Positions 18,587 to 27,458 of a stretch of 64,000 nucleotides of DNA are shown in pieces. The DNA is from Verrucomicrobia bacterium SCGC AAA164-E04. GTDB lineage: Bacteria; Verrucomicrobiota; Verrucomicrobiia; Limisphaerales; AAA164-E04. The notes beneath the pieces are model-generated. The model saw only the letters and a list, made by a program, of their open reading frames with translations. It ran no database searches and was not told the DNA's origin. Made by a program: the position numbers and the translations under genes. The DNA lies in NCBI GenBank assembly GCA_000383715.1, contig KB911928.1:1-64000 (forward strand), in the 5' to 3' direction. Positions within the stretch are counted from its first letter, which is position 1. Every line of letters begins with the position of its first letter.

Positions 18587-19584
18587 ATCATACGGATGAT
18601 ACCAGAAAAACATCTGGATGGCTTCGCATGATTACCTACCTTCTGAGGCATCGAGCGATCGGTTTATTTTTGTTTATTGGACTGCTGACCACGGTTGTGA
18701 GCTGGATCAACCCAGCATTCCTCAGCGGACAAAACCTGCGAGACATTGCAGTGCAAGCGGCTCCGATTTGCATCATCAGTTGCGGAGTCATGCTTGTATT
18801 GGTAGCAGGTGAAATCGATATTTCAGTGGGTTCCATGATGGGAGTCCTGGCAGCGAGCATGGGAATCATGGTTTCAGCATCGAGAGCTCAACTTCCGCCA
18901 CATGTGGCTATCGCTCTGACCTTGTTGATCGGCATCGGAATGGGTCTTTTCAACGGCTTGCTGGTGGCATACGTGGGTGTTCCTTCCATCATCGTGACCT
19001 TGGGAATGTTGACGGCTCTCAGGGGCTTGACCGAAATCATCATGAACGGAGCCTGGATCACGGACCTTCCCGATGAAATACGTTTTCTGGGGACAGGCAC
19101 CATCTTATCCATACCGCTCAGCTTATGGACGACGGCCTGTGTCCTGGCTGTGACCATTTGGCTCATCCACCGCACTCCCATAGGTCGACGTATCTATGCG
19201 ACAGGCAGTAATCCTCAGGCGGCTCAACTTGCGGGACTTTCCATTAAATCCATCAAGCTCTTTGTTTTTGCCTGGACTGGTTTACTCACCGCCGTGGCAA
19301 CGCTGGTCAGTGTACCTCAGTTGTCCGTAGTGGATTCGGGAATTGGTATTGGTACTGAATTACTGGTGGTGACTTGCGTCGTTGTAGGAGGCACCTCGGT
19401 GAATGGCGGAGTCGGTACTTTGAGTGGTGTTCTGTGTGGTGTCGCGCTGATGACCATGATTTCAACGGTACTCATTTTTTTAAAACTCGGAGAACACGCC
19501 ACCTATTGGTCTCGAGCCATTCAAGGTTTGTTTATCCTGGGAGCTATTCTTGCAGACCACTGGATTTCAAATCACAAAAAATAA
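18583..19584 (+). CDS. Sugar ABC transporter permease 1 (RbsC/RhaP type)
   Basis: A 333-residue integral membrane protein with 8-10 hydrophobic segments. It carries the family signature GEIDISVGSMMG near residue 85 and the cytoplasmic EAA-like region GRRIYATGSNPQAAQLAGL. It pairs with permease 2 as a heterodimeric channel. It overlaps the ATPase gene by 4 bases and the next gene by 1 base (TAATG), so translation of the transporter subunits is probably coupled. Confidence 0.92.
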   Translation: MNHTDDTRKTSGWLRMITYLLRHRAIGLFLFIGLLTTVVSWINPAFLSGQNLRDIAVQAAPICIISCGVMLVLVAGEIDISVGSMMGVLAASMGIMVSASRAQLPPHVAIALTLLIGIGMGLFNGLLVAYVGVPSIIVTLGMLTALRGLTEIIMNGAWITDLPDEIRFLGTGTILSIPLSLWTTACVLAVTIWLIHRTPIGRRIYATGSNPQAAQLAGLSIKSIKLFVFAWTGLLTAVATLVSVPQLSVVDSGIGIGTELLVVTCVVVGGTSVNGGVGTLSGVLCGVALMTMISTVLIFLKLGEHATYWSRAIQGLFILGAILADHWISNHKK

Positions 19585-20537
19585 TGAAAGCGATTTTCCT
19601 GCGAATCCTGAGCTTGCCTGAGACTTTTCTGAGCTGCCTGATAATCACGCTTTTTGCCCTGATCAGCCAACTTGATCCGTCATTCCTGCAATGGGAGGTT
19701 CAACGCAGTCTTTCGAGTCACATATGGGAACTCGCCATCATAGCAATACCCATGACGCTTATCATCCTCACGGCAGGCATCGATCTTTCAGTGGGCTCCA
19801 TCATGAGCTTGAGTGCCATCACCGCCGGCATGCTGTTTCAGGCGGGTTCATCAATGCCCCTGGCTTGCGGTGCGGCGCTATTGACGGGCACGATTGGTGG
19901 ATTTCTGAACGGGTTTTTCATCGCTCGCATGAGAGTCCATCCCCTGATTATAACGCTGGCAACCATGGCTACCTATCGCGGGATCGCAGAAGGCATCAGT
20001 CAGGCAAAGCCTGTATCGGGTTTCCCCGCGGGCTTCACACGCCTTGGCCAGGATGAATGGTTGAACCTACCTTTTGCCGCTTGGTTATTTCTTATCATGT
20101 TTGTTTCAGTTTTCTGGGTGATACACAGGCGCGCATTGGGGCTTCATGTTTATGCCATCGGAAACAATGACACCGCTTCACGTTTTTCAGGGATCCATGT
20201 CGATCGCATTCTGATTGGCCTTTACACCTTTTCCGGCTTTGCCTCGGCGCTGGCAGCTTTGCTTTTCGTGGCCCGCCGCAACACAGCCAAAGCGGATATT
20301 GGAATGGGGATTGAATTGGGAGTCATCACCGCCGTGGTCATTGGAGGTGTGAGTATTTTCGGGGGACGCGGCACGCTGGTGGGCACCTGTCTTGGCCTTC
20401 TTCTTATTCACGAGACACGCGAGTTCGTCAGCTGGCATTGGAATCGGGATGAATTCATCCTGATCGTTCTGGGATTACTCCTGATTGTTTCGGTTGTGTT
20501 CCAAAAACTTTTACGTCATAAACAAAACTCATCATGA
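19584..20537 (+). CDS. Sugar ABC transporter permease 2 (RbsC/RhaQ type)
   Basis: A 317-residue integral membrane protein beginning MKAIFLRILSLPETFLSCL. The ATG at 19584 is chosen because the more upstream frame overlaps permease 1 and reads as non-membrane sequence. The signature GIDLSVGSIMS and the loop LGLHVYAIGNNDTASRFSGI identify it as the second RbsC-family permease. Both permeases being distinct genes is the arrangement of the rhamnose and AI-2 (Lsr) importers, in contrast to the single RbsC of ribose systems. It overlaps the binding-protein gene by 4 bases. Confidence 0.92.
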   Translation: MKAIFLRILSLPETFLSCLIITLFALISQLDPSFLQWEVQRSLSSHIWELAIIAIPMTLIILTAGIDLSVGSIMSLSAITAGMLFQAGSSMPLACGAALLTGTIGGFLNGFFIARMRVHPLIITLATMATYRGIAEGISQAKPVSGFPAGFTRLGQDEWLNLPFAAWLFLIMFVSVFWVIHRRALGLHVYAIGNNDTASRFSGIHVDRILIGLYTFSGFASALAALLFVARRNTAKADIGMGIELGVITAVVIGGVSIFGGRGTLVGTCLGLLLIHETREFVSWHWNRDEFILIVLGLLLIVSVVFQKLLRHKQNSS

Positions 20538-21601
20538 AAAAGTCAAACCCAAGGAAAATGCATCATCGATTTGTTGTACTCTCGCTTCTTGCAGGAATAA
20601 CCTTCATTTTTACCGCATGCAGCCCAACCCCACCTTCTGATGCATCTTCAACTCAATTAGTTTCGAAAGATAATAATAAAAAGAAAATCACCATTTGTCT
20701 GATTCCCAAAAAGAAAGGACTTCCTTACTTCACCTCGTGTGCCGAAGGAGCTGAGGAAGCCGCAATGGAACTTGGCAATGTGGAGTTGATTTACGATGGA
20801 CCAACCGATGGATCACCCGAAAAACAGGCATCCATGATTGAGCAGTACACTTTGAAAGGTGTGGATGTAATCGCAGTTTCCCCCAATGACCCAAATGTCG
20901 TGGCTCCCGCATTGAGGAAGGCAAGAGCAAGGGGCATCCATGTCCTCTCATGGGATGCAGATGCAATTCAGGATTCCCGTGATTTCTTTGTGAACCAGGC
21001 GACCGCTGAAGCCATTGCTCACGGAATGGTCGATACAATGGTCAAGGATCTTGGAGGCCCCAAAACGAAAGCTGATGTTGCTATCGTGACAGCATACTTG
21101 ACCGCCGCAAATCAGAATGTCTGGATTGAGCACATGAAGACGCATATTGACCAGCAGTATCCTCATCTGAACTTGGTAGCCATCAAGCCATCGGACGAAG
21201 ATCAGAAACTGGCCTTCAAGGTCACACAGGACCTCATGAAAGCATATCCTGATATCAAGGGGTTCTTTGGTATCAGCTCAGTCTCTTTTCCGGGTGCTGC
21301 CGAAGCAGTCAAGCAAGCAGGCAAGACAGGTCAGGTGATGGTCACTGGACTTGCCACACCTAACAGCATGAGATCATATGTTGAGGGTGGCACCGTTAAA
21401 TCGGTTGTTTTATGGAATACCGCCGAGCTGGGTTACCTGACAATCAAAGTTGGCGAAGCACTTGCCACCGGAAAATTAAAGCAAGGTGACACCTCCTTCG
21501 ATGCAGGCAAGCTGGGCAAAAAGAAAATTGCAGGCGACCAGGTATTGCTTGGAGATATCCTGGTTTTCACCAAGGACAACATCCATCAATACGATTTTTA
21601 G
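20534..21601 (+). CDS. Sugar-binding lipoprotein of ABC transporter (RhaS/LsrB-like)
   Basis: A 355-residue periplasmic binding protein with a lipoprotein signal (TFIFTACS, lipidated Cys29) and a type-1 periplasmic-binding fold. The stretch YTLKGVDVIAVSPNDPNVVAPAL and the DADA...RDFFVNQ segment are like LsrB/RhaS proteins, which bind AI-2 or L-rhamnose. The rhamnose isomerase at the head of the operon favours rhamnose. AI-2 cannot be excluded from sequence because the two groups are close relatives. It is the last subunit of a complete importer; the next gene follows after 45 bases. Confidence 0.9.
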   Translation: MKKSNPRKMHHRFVVLSLLAGITFIFTACSPTPPSDASSTQLVSKDNNKKKITICLIPKKKGLPYFTSCAEGAEEAAMELGNVELIYDGPTDGSPEKQASMIEQYTLKGVDVIAVSPNDPNVVAPALRKARARGIHVLSWDADAIQDSRDFFVNQATAEAIAHGMVDTMVKDLGGPKTKADVAIVTAYLTAANQNVWIEHMKTHIDQQYPHLNLVAIKPSDEDQKLAFKVTQDLMKAYPDIKGFFGISSVSFPGAAEAVKQAGKTGQVMVTGLATPNSMRSYVEGGTVKSVVLWNTAELGYLTIKVGEALATGKLKQGDTSFDAGKLGKKKIAGDQVLLGDILVFTKDNIHQYDF

Positions 21602-21646
21602 TCCATCGCAAAGCCCCCTTACATCCATTAAAAAGACAAAACGATC

Positions 21647-22906
21647 ATGCAGCTGCTACACAGTCTTTTCGGGATGATATGCATCATTGGCCTGGCATGG
21701 CTATGCTCACGCAACCGCAAGGCATTTCCAACACGAATCGTTCTCTGGGGTCTTGGACTCCAACTTCTTATTGGCATCCTGATCCTGAAAACATCTTTTG
21801 GACTCAAGGCATTTAATGTCGCACAAAAAATGGTAATGAAATTGAACGATGTTTCGCAAGAGGGAGCTGCACTTATATTCGGCCCACTAGCCAATGCATC
21901 TCAATTGGAAGCCAGCTTCGGGCAGGGAAACAGTTTCATCTTTGCGGTGTCCATCACTGCTACCATCATTGTCGTCGGCGCTCTATCTTCCCTTCTTTAC
22001 CACTGGGGAGTGCTCCAATGGGCCGTGCGTTGTATGGCCATGGTCATGCGAAAGTTGATGGGCACGTCAGGAAGCGAGACTCTGGCGACAGTTGCAAACT
22101 GTTTTGTCGGTCACACAGAAGCTCCACTGTTGATCAAACCTTACATCAAACATATGACGCAGAGCGAGCTCATGGCTCTGATGACCGGAGGAATGGCAAC
22201 CATCGCAGGGGGTATGTTGGCGGTATATGCGCAATTCGGCCGAGCTGCTGGTTTCCCTGAGCTTGCAGGGCACCTTGTCACAGCCTCTCTCATGAGTGCT
22301 CCTGCAGCGCTGGTGATTGCAAAAATAATGGTACCCGAAACGGAACAGAGCAAGCACTCAAGCGGATCAAACCTGGATTTACAAAAGAGATCCTCCAATA
22401 GCATCGATGCCATCTGTCACGGAGCGAAGGATGGAGGTATGCTTGCGCTGAATGTGATGGCAATGGTCCTGGCATTTGTCGCTCTGGTAGCACTGCTGAA
22501 CTTCATCCTTCAATGGCCTCAAATGCGATTGGGGGTCAATCAACCCATTTCTCTTGAAGTAATCTTCGGTTGGATCAACGCTCCTTTTGCATGGCTCATG
22601 GGCATTCCCTGGGAACACAGCGCACTGGTTGGCAGTATGCTGGGTGAGCGGATCGTATTAAACGAGTTATTTGGCTACCTGTCCCTGACCGAAAATAAAG
22701 ACACTCTGGACGCTCGTAGTTTTCTCATCACAAGCTACGCACTTTGCGGATTCGCCAATTTTGGAAGTGTCGCCGTTCAAATTGGTGGACTGAGTGCATT
22801 GGTCCCCGAACGAAGGAGTGAATTTGCCAAAATGGGGTTATGGTCAATGTTTGCTGGCCTTTTAGCCTGCTACCTCACGGCCACCCTTGTCGGATTACTC
22901 ATCTGA
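21647..22906 (+). CDS. Concentrative nucleoside transporter (CNT/NupC family)
   Basis: A 419-residue inner-membrane symporter, the normal bacterial CNT length. Typical motifs are GNSFIFAVSITATIIVVGAL, MRKLMGTSGSETLATVANCFVGHTEAP and LMTGGMATIAGG, and the C-terminal SYALCGFANFGSVAVQIGGL. It imports nucleosides with Na+ or H+. It sits 45 bases behind the sugar importer and may share its transcript. A salvage link to rhamnose is not obvious, so the grouping may simply reflect scavenging functions. Confidence 0.93.
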   Translation: MQLLHSLFGMICIIGLAWLCSRNRKAFPTRIVLWGLGLQLLIGILILKTSFGLKAFNVAQKMVMKLNDVSQEGAALIFGPLANASQLEASFGQGNSFIFAVSITATIIVVGALSSLLYHWGVLQWAVRCMAMVMRKLMGTSGSETLATVANCFVGHTEAPLLIKPYIKHMTQSELMALMTGGMATIAGGMLAVYAQFGRAAGFPELAGHLVTASLMSAPAALVIAKIMVPETEQSKHSSGSNLDLQKRSSNSIDAICHGAKDGGMLALNVMAMVLAFVALVALLNFILQWPQMRLGVNQPISLEVIFGWINAPFAWLMGIPWEHSALVGSMLGERIVLNELFGYLSLTENKDTLDARSFLITSYALCGFANFGSVAVQIGGLSALVPERRSEFAKMGLWSMFAGLLACYLTATLVGLLI

Positions 22907-22948
22907 AGAGAATAATTTCTCAGTCATTACAGGACATTCAATCTCGCC

Positions 22949-23007
22949 TATAAGGGTCAGACGTAACTATTGATGCATTGCGTCGATAGTTACGTCTGAC
23001 CCTTATA
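22949..23007. repeat. 59-bp near-perfect palindrome (REP/RAYT-like end)
   Basis: The arms 22950-22970 and 22986-23006 are perfect 21-base inverted copies (left arm begins ATAAGGGTCAGACGTAAC). Outside them 22949/23007 also pair. The 15-base centre continues the pairing with only two G:T wobbles and one unpaired base at 22978. It lies in the 150-base gap between the nucleoside transporter and the asparaginase-type gene. There is no T-run after it, so it is not a canonical intrinsic terminator, though it would form a very strong RNA hairpin. The GGGTCAGACG core resembles REP-type elements mobilised by RAYT transposases; that link is my recollection, not shown here. Confidence 0.9.
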
Positions 23008-23056
23008 AATCAAATTGGTTTGCCAAAAAGGGCTAGTATCCCTATCCATATTTAAC

Positions 23057-24091
23057 ATGAAACATTGCACCAGACGTGGATTCCTATCTAAAGGCGTGAT
23101 GACGGTCGCCGGTGGCGTCATGTCCCAGACCATCACCCAAAGCGAACCACACTCTCACCTTGCAGCTAAGAGGCCGGTGTTTGTGTCCACATGGAATTTC
23201 GGGCAAACCGCCAATGAAGCCTCTTTGAGGAAATTTGAAGCGGGTGGATCGATTCTGGACGCAGTCGAGGAAGGCATTCGATTGACTGAATCAGATCAAA
23301 GCAATGCATCCGTCGGGGATGGCGGCAAACCCAACGCAGCCGGGAAGGTACAACTCGACGCCTGCATCATGCATGGACCAGGGGCCAAAGCTGGAAGTGT
23401 AGGAGGCATTGAGGACATTGCACATCCCATTTCAGTAGCAAGAGCTGTCATGGAAAAGACTCCACACGTCATGCTTGTGGGTGAAGGCGCAAAAAAATTC
23501 GCACTCGAACAGGGATTTACTGCAAAGAACCTTCTCACGAGCAAACAACGCAAGGAATGGCGCAATTGGAGACGTGAGAAGCGCAAAATGGAGGCGGGCA
23601 AGGATAATCATGACACAATCGCCTTGGTTGGACTTGCTAAAGATGGCACGCTGGCTGGAGGTTGTTCCACCAGTGGTCTGGCCTACAAGATGCCCGGCCG
23701 GGTCGGAGACTCGCCCATCTTGGGAAGTGGCCTCTATGTAGACAACGAAATTGGAGCTGCGGGTGCAACAGGTGTGGGTGAGAACATCATGCGCTTTTGT
23801 GGTTCATTCATGGTGGTTGAATACATGCGACAGGGTTTGACGCCTGAGGAGGCTTGTGCAGAAACAATCCGACGCATCGCGAGATTGGATGGAAGACCCA
23901 TCGAAGATCTGCATATAAATTTTATAGCCCTGGATAAAAAAGGACGTTTTGGAGCCGCCGGTACAGGACAGGGGTTTCCTTATGCTGTTACATATCCAGG
24001 GTATAGTGACGTGCTTCAAAGCAAGGCGCTGAGCCGAAAACACATTGGCAGCGAAGGCGGCAACGATCCAATAGAAGATCAATTAAAATAA
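23057..24091 (+). CDS. Tat-exported N4-(beta-N-acetylglucosaminyl)-L-asparaginase family protein
   Basis: A 344-residue Ntn-hydrolase of the asparaginase-2/aspartylglucosaminidase family (peptidase family T2). The chosen ATG gives a twin-arginine signal (CTRRGFLSKG) followed by a hydrophobic stretch. Autoprocessing would occur before the nucleophile Thr187 in NHDTIALVGL. The downstream GGCSTSGLAYKMPGRVGDSPILG carries the substrate-binding Arg/Asp set. It would cleave the GlcNAc-Asn bond of N-glycan remnants, or asparagine-like amides, outside the cytoplasm. A TTG start 42 bases upstream would bury the Tat motif and is rejected. It is 8 bases ahead of the amidotransferase gene. Confidence 0.87.
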   Translation: MKHCTRRGFLSKGVMTVAGGVMSQTITQSEPHSHLAAKRPVFVSTWNFGQTANEASLRKFEAGGSILDAVEEGIRLTESDQSNASVGDGGKPNAAGKVQLDACIMHGPGAKAGSVGGIEDIAHPISVARAVMEKTPHVMLVGEGAKKFALEQGFTAKNLLTSKQRKEWRNWRREKRKMEAGKDNHDTIALVGLAKDGTLAGGCSTSGLAYKMPGRVGDSPILGSGLYVDNEIGAAGATGVGENIMRFCGSFMVVEYMRQGLTPEEACAETIRRIARLDGRPIEDLHINFIALDKKGRFGAAGTGQGFPYAVTYPGYSDVLQSKALSRKHIGSEGGNDPIEDQLK

Positions 24092-24099
24092 AACAAAGA

Positions 24100-24861
24100 A
24101 TGAGTCTTAAGTCTGACAAAAAGAATCGTATGAGATCCAAGCAAATCCTTTTAGTAGACGCCGTATCCTGGACTTCAGATTATCCAGAAGGCCATGCATT
24201 GCGCAGTGTACCGAAATGGTTTTCAAACGCACTCAAAGGAGTGGAGGGAGTTGATCTCCATGCCTGTCACATCGAAGATGATCTGGACAAAGCGATCGAT
24301 CGAGACATACATGGGGTGATTATCTCAGGTTCTCCCAGCAGCGCCATGGAAAACGAGGCTGCCAATCAGAATCTGCTCATTTTTCTGCGCAGTTGCTTGA
24401 TGCATCGCATCCCTGTGCTTGGTGTATGCTACGGTCATCAAATGATCGCTCGTTTTCTGAGAGGGCAAGTCCAGACGCATCCAGAGGGTCTGCAACTGAT
24501 GAACACCGAAATTGAACTCACGCCAACTGGACGCGCATGCCTGCTTTTCAAAGGCATGAGGACCAAGTTCAAAGCCATTAGTGGACACGCGGATTATGTA
24601 CCGGAACTCCCTCCCAATTGCCATCGAATGGCGGGAAGCGAGCTCACGCAGATTCAGGCTTTCAAGTTTCAGAATCTATTGTATGGAGTTCAATTTCATC
24701 CGGAATTCACCGAGGAAATCATCAAATACCTATGGGCTCCACGCGTTGCACAGTGGAAGGATAAGGTTTCGTTTGATCTAGCGCATCGCATCGATACCAT
24801 GAAAGATCCCAGCCCAACGCATACAATCATTCAAAATTTCGTAAAATACCTAGCCATATAA
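24100..24861 (+). CDS. Class-I glutamine amidotransferase-like hydrolase
   Basis: 253 residues, a stand-alone GATase of the GMP-synthase-like type. The nucleophile Cys110 sits in LGVCYGHQ and the His200/Glu202 pair in VQFHPE. ISGSPSSAMENE forms the oxyanion region. Free-standing members of this fold cleave gamma-glutamyl amides, and PuuD and related hydrolases do this at the end of gamma-glutamyl polyamine routes. Its placement with a GS-like ligase, an alcohol dehydrogenase and an aldehyde dehydrogenase suggests that it releases glutamate from a gamma-glutamyl acid. An ATG at 24130 is an alternative start. Confidence 0.82.
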   Translation: MSLKSDKKNRMRSKQILLVDAVSWTSDYPEGHALRSVPKWFSNALKGVEGVDLHACHIEDDLDKAIDRDIHGVIISGSPSSAMENEAANQNLLIFLRSCLMHRIPVLGVCYGHQMIARFLRGQVQTHPEGLQLMNTEIELTPTGRACLLFKGMRTKFKAISGHADYVPELPPNCHRMAGSELTQIQAFKFQNLLYGVQFHPEFTEEIIKYLWAPRVAQWKDKVSFDLAHRIDTMKDPSPTHTIIQNFVKYLAI

Positions 24862-24871
24862 ATCATTCAAT

Positions 24872-26023
24872 ATGCGCACAGAAGCCGCTTTTTCCTTTCC
24901 TACCCCGGTTCGATTCGGAGCAGATGTTTTGGACGAAATCGAAAGCGATCTCAGGCGTTTTCAAATCAAGCGCCCTCTGGTGGTATGTGATAAATTCCTG
25001 ACAGAAACCGATGCTTTTAGGTTGCTTGAAGATGCGCTGAAAAACACACCGACCACTATTTTCCGTGATGTGCATCCCAACCCGCTGGAGGCAGATGTCA
25101 GCGGTGCGGCTCAGGCATATCAAGCAGCCGACTGCGATGGCATTATTGGCTTGGGTGGAGGGAGCGCTTTGGATGTTGCCAAAGTCTGTCGCTTGAAAAT
25201 TCAATGTTCAGATTTCCAACTGCAGGATCAGGCAATGCTGGAGCGCGGTCAGTGGGATCAGTTACCACCATTCATAGCCATACCAACGACTGCCGGAACC
25301 GGGAGTGAAGTTGGACGCAGTAGTGTCATTACATTGGAATCGACAAACGCAAAAGCCGTCATTTTCCATGCCAGCCTGCTGGCAGACTTGGTCATACTTG
25401 ATCCGAGAATCACAGTTTCACTCCCGGCCAAATTGACTGCGGCAACAGGGCTGGATGCATTAACCCACTGTATCGAATCGTTCACCTCACCTGTCACACA
25501 GCCGCTTTGCGATGGGATCGCGCTGGAAGGAATCCACCTGATTGCAAAGCATCTGATTCAATCCGTGAAAAACGGATCCAACCTCGAAGCAAGAGGAGGC
25601 ATGCAGCTCGCTGCCTTGATGGGTGGCATTGCATTCCAGAAGGATCTCGGCGCCACTCATTCGATGGCTCATCCCCTTTCAAGCCTGTGCGGATTACACC
25701 ACGGATTGGCCAATGCACTGTGCCTCACGGAAGTCATGCGATGGAATAGTGCCAAGCAACCAGGACTCTATCGCAGGATCGGATTATCGGCCGGATTGAA
25801 TGTCATTGATTTGCCTGATCCATCAGCAGACAGTGCAGCGATCAATTGGGTGGACCAATTGATCGCTGAATCAGGAATCAAACTGGGATTGTCCCATTAT
25901 GGAGTAAAACAAGAACATATTGCCCCGCTGGCACAGCTTGCTGTGAAGGACAGCTGCCACCTGACAAATCCGATAAGTATGGAAGAGGAAGACTTTCGGG
26001 GACTCTACCAAACGCTATTATGA
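24872..26023 (+). CDS. Iron-containing alcohol dehydrogenase
   Basis: 383 residues, the normal length for group III metal-dependent ADHs. The NAD-binding GGGSALDVAK loop, the PTTAGTGSEV motif, and the metal ligands in ILDPRIT(Asp-region), LTHCIES, THSMAHPL and LHHGLANALC are all intact. It would interconvert an alcohol and its aldehyde with NAD(H). Its stop overlaps the aldehyde dehydrogenase start by 4 bases, so the two probably act in sequence, alcohol to aldehyde to acid. Lactaldehyde reductase activity in rhamnose breakdown is an alternative reading. Confidence 0.9.
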   Translation: MRTEAAFSFPTPVRFGADVLDEIESDLRRFQIKRPLVVCDKFLTETDAFRLLEDALKNTPTTIFRDVHPNPLEADVSGAAQAYQAADCDGIIGLGGGSALDVAKVCRLKIQCSDFQLQDQAMLERGQWDQLPPFIAIPTTAGTGSEVGRSSVITLESTNAKAVIFHASLLADLVILDPRITVSLPAKLTAATGLDALTHCIESFTSPVTQPLCDGIALEGIHLIAKHLIQSVKNGSNLEARGGMQLAALMGGIAFQKDLGATHSMAHPLSSLCGLHHGLANALCLTEVMRWNSAKQPGLYRRIGLSAGLNVIDLPDPSADSAAINWVDQLIAESGIKLGLSHYGVKQEHIAPLAQLAVKDSCHLTNPISMEEEDFRGLYQTLL

Positions 26024-27450
26024 AGTCATTGATCACAAGCCCATTCATCAACGGTCATTCCATTGAGTCAAAGGGCAATGAACTGATTCCTCAAACGAAC
26101 CCGACCACGGAAGAAGTTTTCGTGGAAGTGCACGCAGCTGGTCTGGAAGAATTGGAAATGGCCGTTCAGGGGGCAAAATCTGCATTCAACGACTGGAGGC
26201 AACGCAGCCCTAATGAGACGGCGGACATGCTGTATGCCATTGCACATGCCATCCGCCAACAAAAAGATACCCTTGCCCGTTGGGAGACACAAAATATCGG
26301 AAAGCCCGCTCAAGACGCAAAAGACGAAATTGAATTAGGAGCTCGTATTTTTGAATATTATGCAGGTGCAGTAGGCAAGTACTTTGGTCACACGATCCCT
26401 GTCTCAAAAAAAGGCCTCAACATGACGCTGCGAGAACCTATGGGCGTGGTAGCAGCAATTGTGCCTTGGAACTTCCCCTTCCCCATTGCCTGCTGGAAGG
26501 TGGCGCCTGCATTAGCCGCAGGCAACACGGTAATACTCAAGCCTTCCTCTCTTTCTCCCCTTACCGCACTCGGCCTGGGGAAACTAGCCATTGAAGCAGG
26601 GCTTCCAGCAGGTGTTCTTCAGGTGGTGCCAGGAAGAGGTCGATTGATTGGAGAAGCCCTTTCCCAACACCCTGATGTCAGAAAAATTTCTTTTACAGGT
26701 TCGACTCAAAGTGGAACTCGGATCATGGAATTGGCAGCAAAAGGCATCAAAAGAGTTTCATTGGAATTAGGAGGTAAATCTCCAAATATTATTTTTACCG
26801 ATGCCGATCTCGACAGCGCGGCCTCGGATTCGCCCATGAGCGTTTTCGCCAATGCTGGGCAAGATTGTTGCGCTCGAAGCAGGGTATTTGTCGAAGATGC
26901 CATTTTTGATGAGTTCGTGGATCGCTTCATCGCTGCCACCAGAGAATTGAAAGTCGATGATCCAGGACTTGCAACCACACAAATTGGACCCATGGTATCA
27001 AAATCTCAGCGAGAGAACGCCGAAGCATTTATCGAACAGGCACGCTCCTCCGGCCGTCAGATAGCAATTGGTGGTCATCGTCCACTGGAAAAAGGCTATT
27101 TTCTCTCTCCCACTGTCGTATTGGAGCCAGAGGTGGGAGATTCTTGCTGGAGAGATGAAATATTCGGCCCCGTTGTGTGCATCAGACGTTTCAAAGATGA
27201 AGCAACCATGTTGCAGGAAGTCAACGACACACCCTACGGACTGAGTGGATCGATTTGGACAAACCAGCTTTCACGCGCTCTGAGAGTGGCGCGGGCAGTT
27301 GAAGGTGGCGTGCTCAGCATCAACACTCATTCCAGTGTTCACGTCGAGGCTCCATTTGGAGGCTACAAGCAAAGCGGTATTGGACGGGACCTTGGAATGC
27401 ACGCGCTTGATGGATATTCAGAAATCAAAAATATATTCATCGCCGAATAA
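26020..27450 (+). CDS. NAD(P)-dependent aldehyde dehydrogenase
   Basis: A 476-residue ALDH superfamily enzyme. Visible motifs are the cofactor region VPWNFPFPIACWK, FTGSTQSG, the catalytic glutamate in LELGGKSPN, and the catalytic Cys283 in NAGQDCCARS. The C-terminal EAPFGGYKQSGIGRD is the betaine/aminoaldehyde dehydrogenase style of ending. Similarity is of the kind seen in PuuC and gamma-aminobutyraldehyde dehydrogenases. It overlaps the alcohol dehydrogenase gene by 4 bases and is 8 bases ahead of the GS-like ligase. Likely step: oxidation of the aldehyde formed by its neighbour. Confidence 0.92.
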   Translation: MKSLITSPFINGHSIESKGNELIPQTNPTTEEVFVEVHAAGLEELEMAVQGAKSAFNDWRQRSPNETADMLYAIAHAIRQQKDTLARWETQNIGKPAQDAKDEIELGARIFEYYAGAVGKYFGHTIPVSKKGLNMTLREPMGVVAAIVPWNFPFPIACWKVAPALAAGNTVILKPSSLSPLTALGLGKLAIEAGLPAGVLQVVPGRGRLIGEALSQHPDVRKISFTGSTQSGTRIMELAAKGIKRVSLELGGKSPNIIFTDADLDSAASDSPMSVFANAGQDCCARSRVFVEDAIFDEFVDRFIAATRELKVDDPGLATTQIGPMVSKSQRENAEAFIEQARSSGRQIAIGGHRPLEKGYFLSPTVVLEPEVGDSCWRDEIFGPVVCIRRFKDEATMLQEVNDTPYGLSGSIWTNQLSRALRVARAVEGGVLSINTHSSVHVEAPFGGYKQSGIGRDLGMHALDGYSEIKNIFIAE

Positions 27451-27458
27451 AAAACATC

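Noticed and set aside
20534-21601. AI-2 (Lsr) importer reading of the ABC transporter
   Set aside because: Binding protein is LsrB-like, but lsrK/lsrF/lsrG are absent and rhaI heads the operon; rhamnose is preferred but not proven.
24872-27450. ADH and ALDH as the lactaldehyde branch of rhamnose breakdown
   Set aside because: They are translationally coupled and packed with the GATase and GS-like genes, separated from the rhamnose genes by a palindrome and the asparaginase-type gene. Kept as an alternative only.
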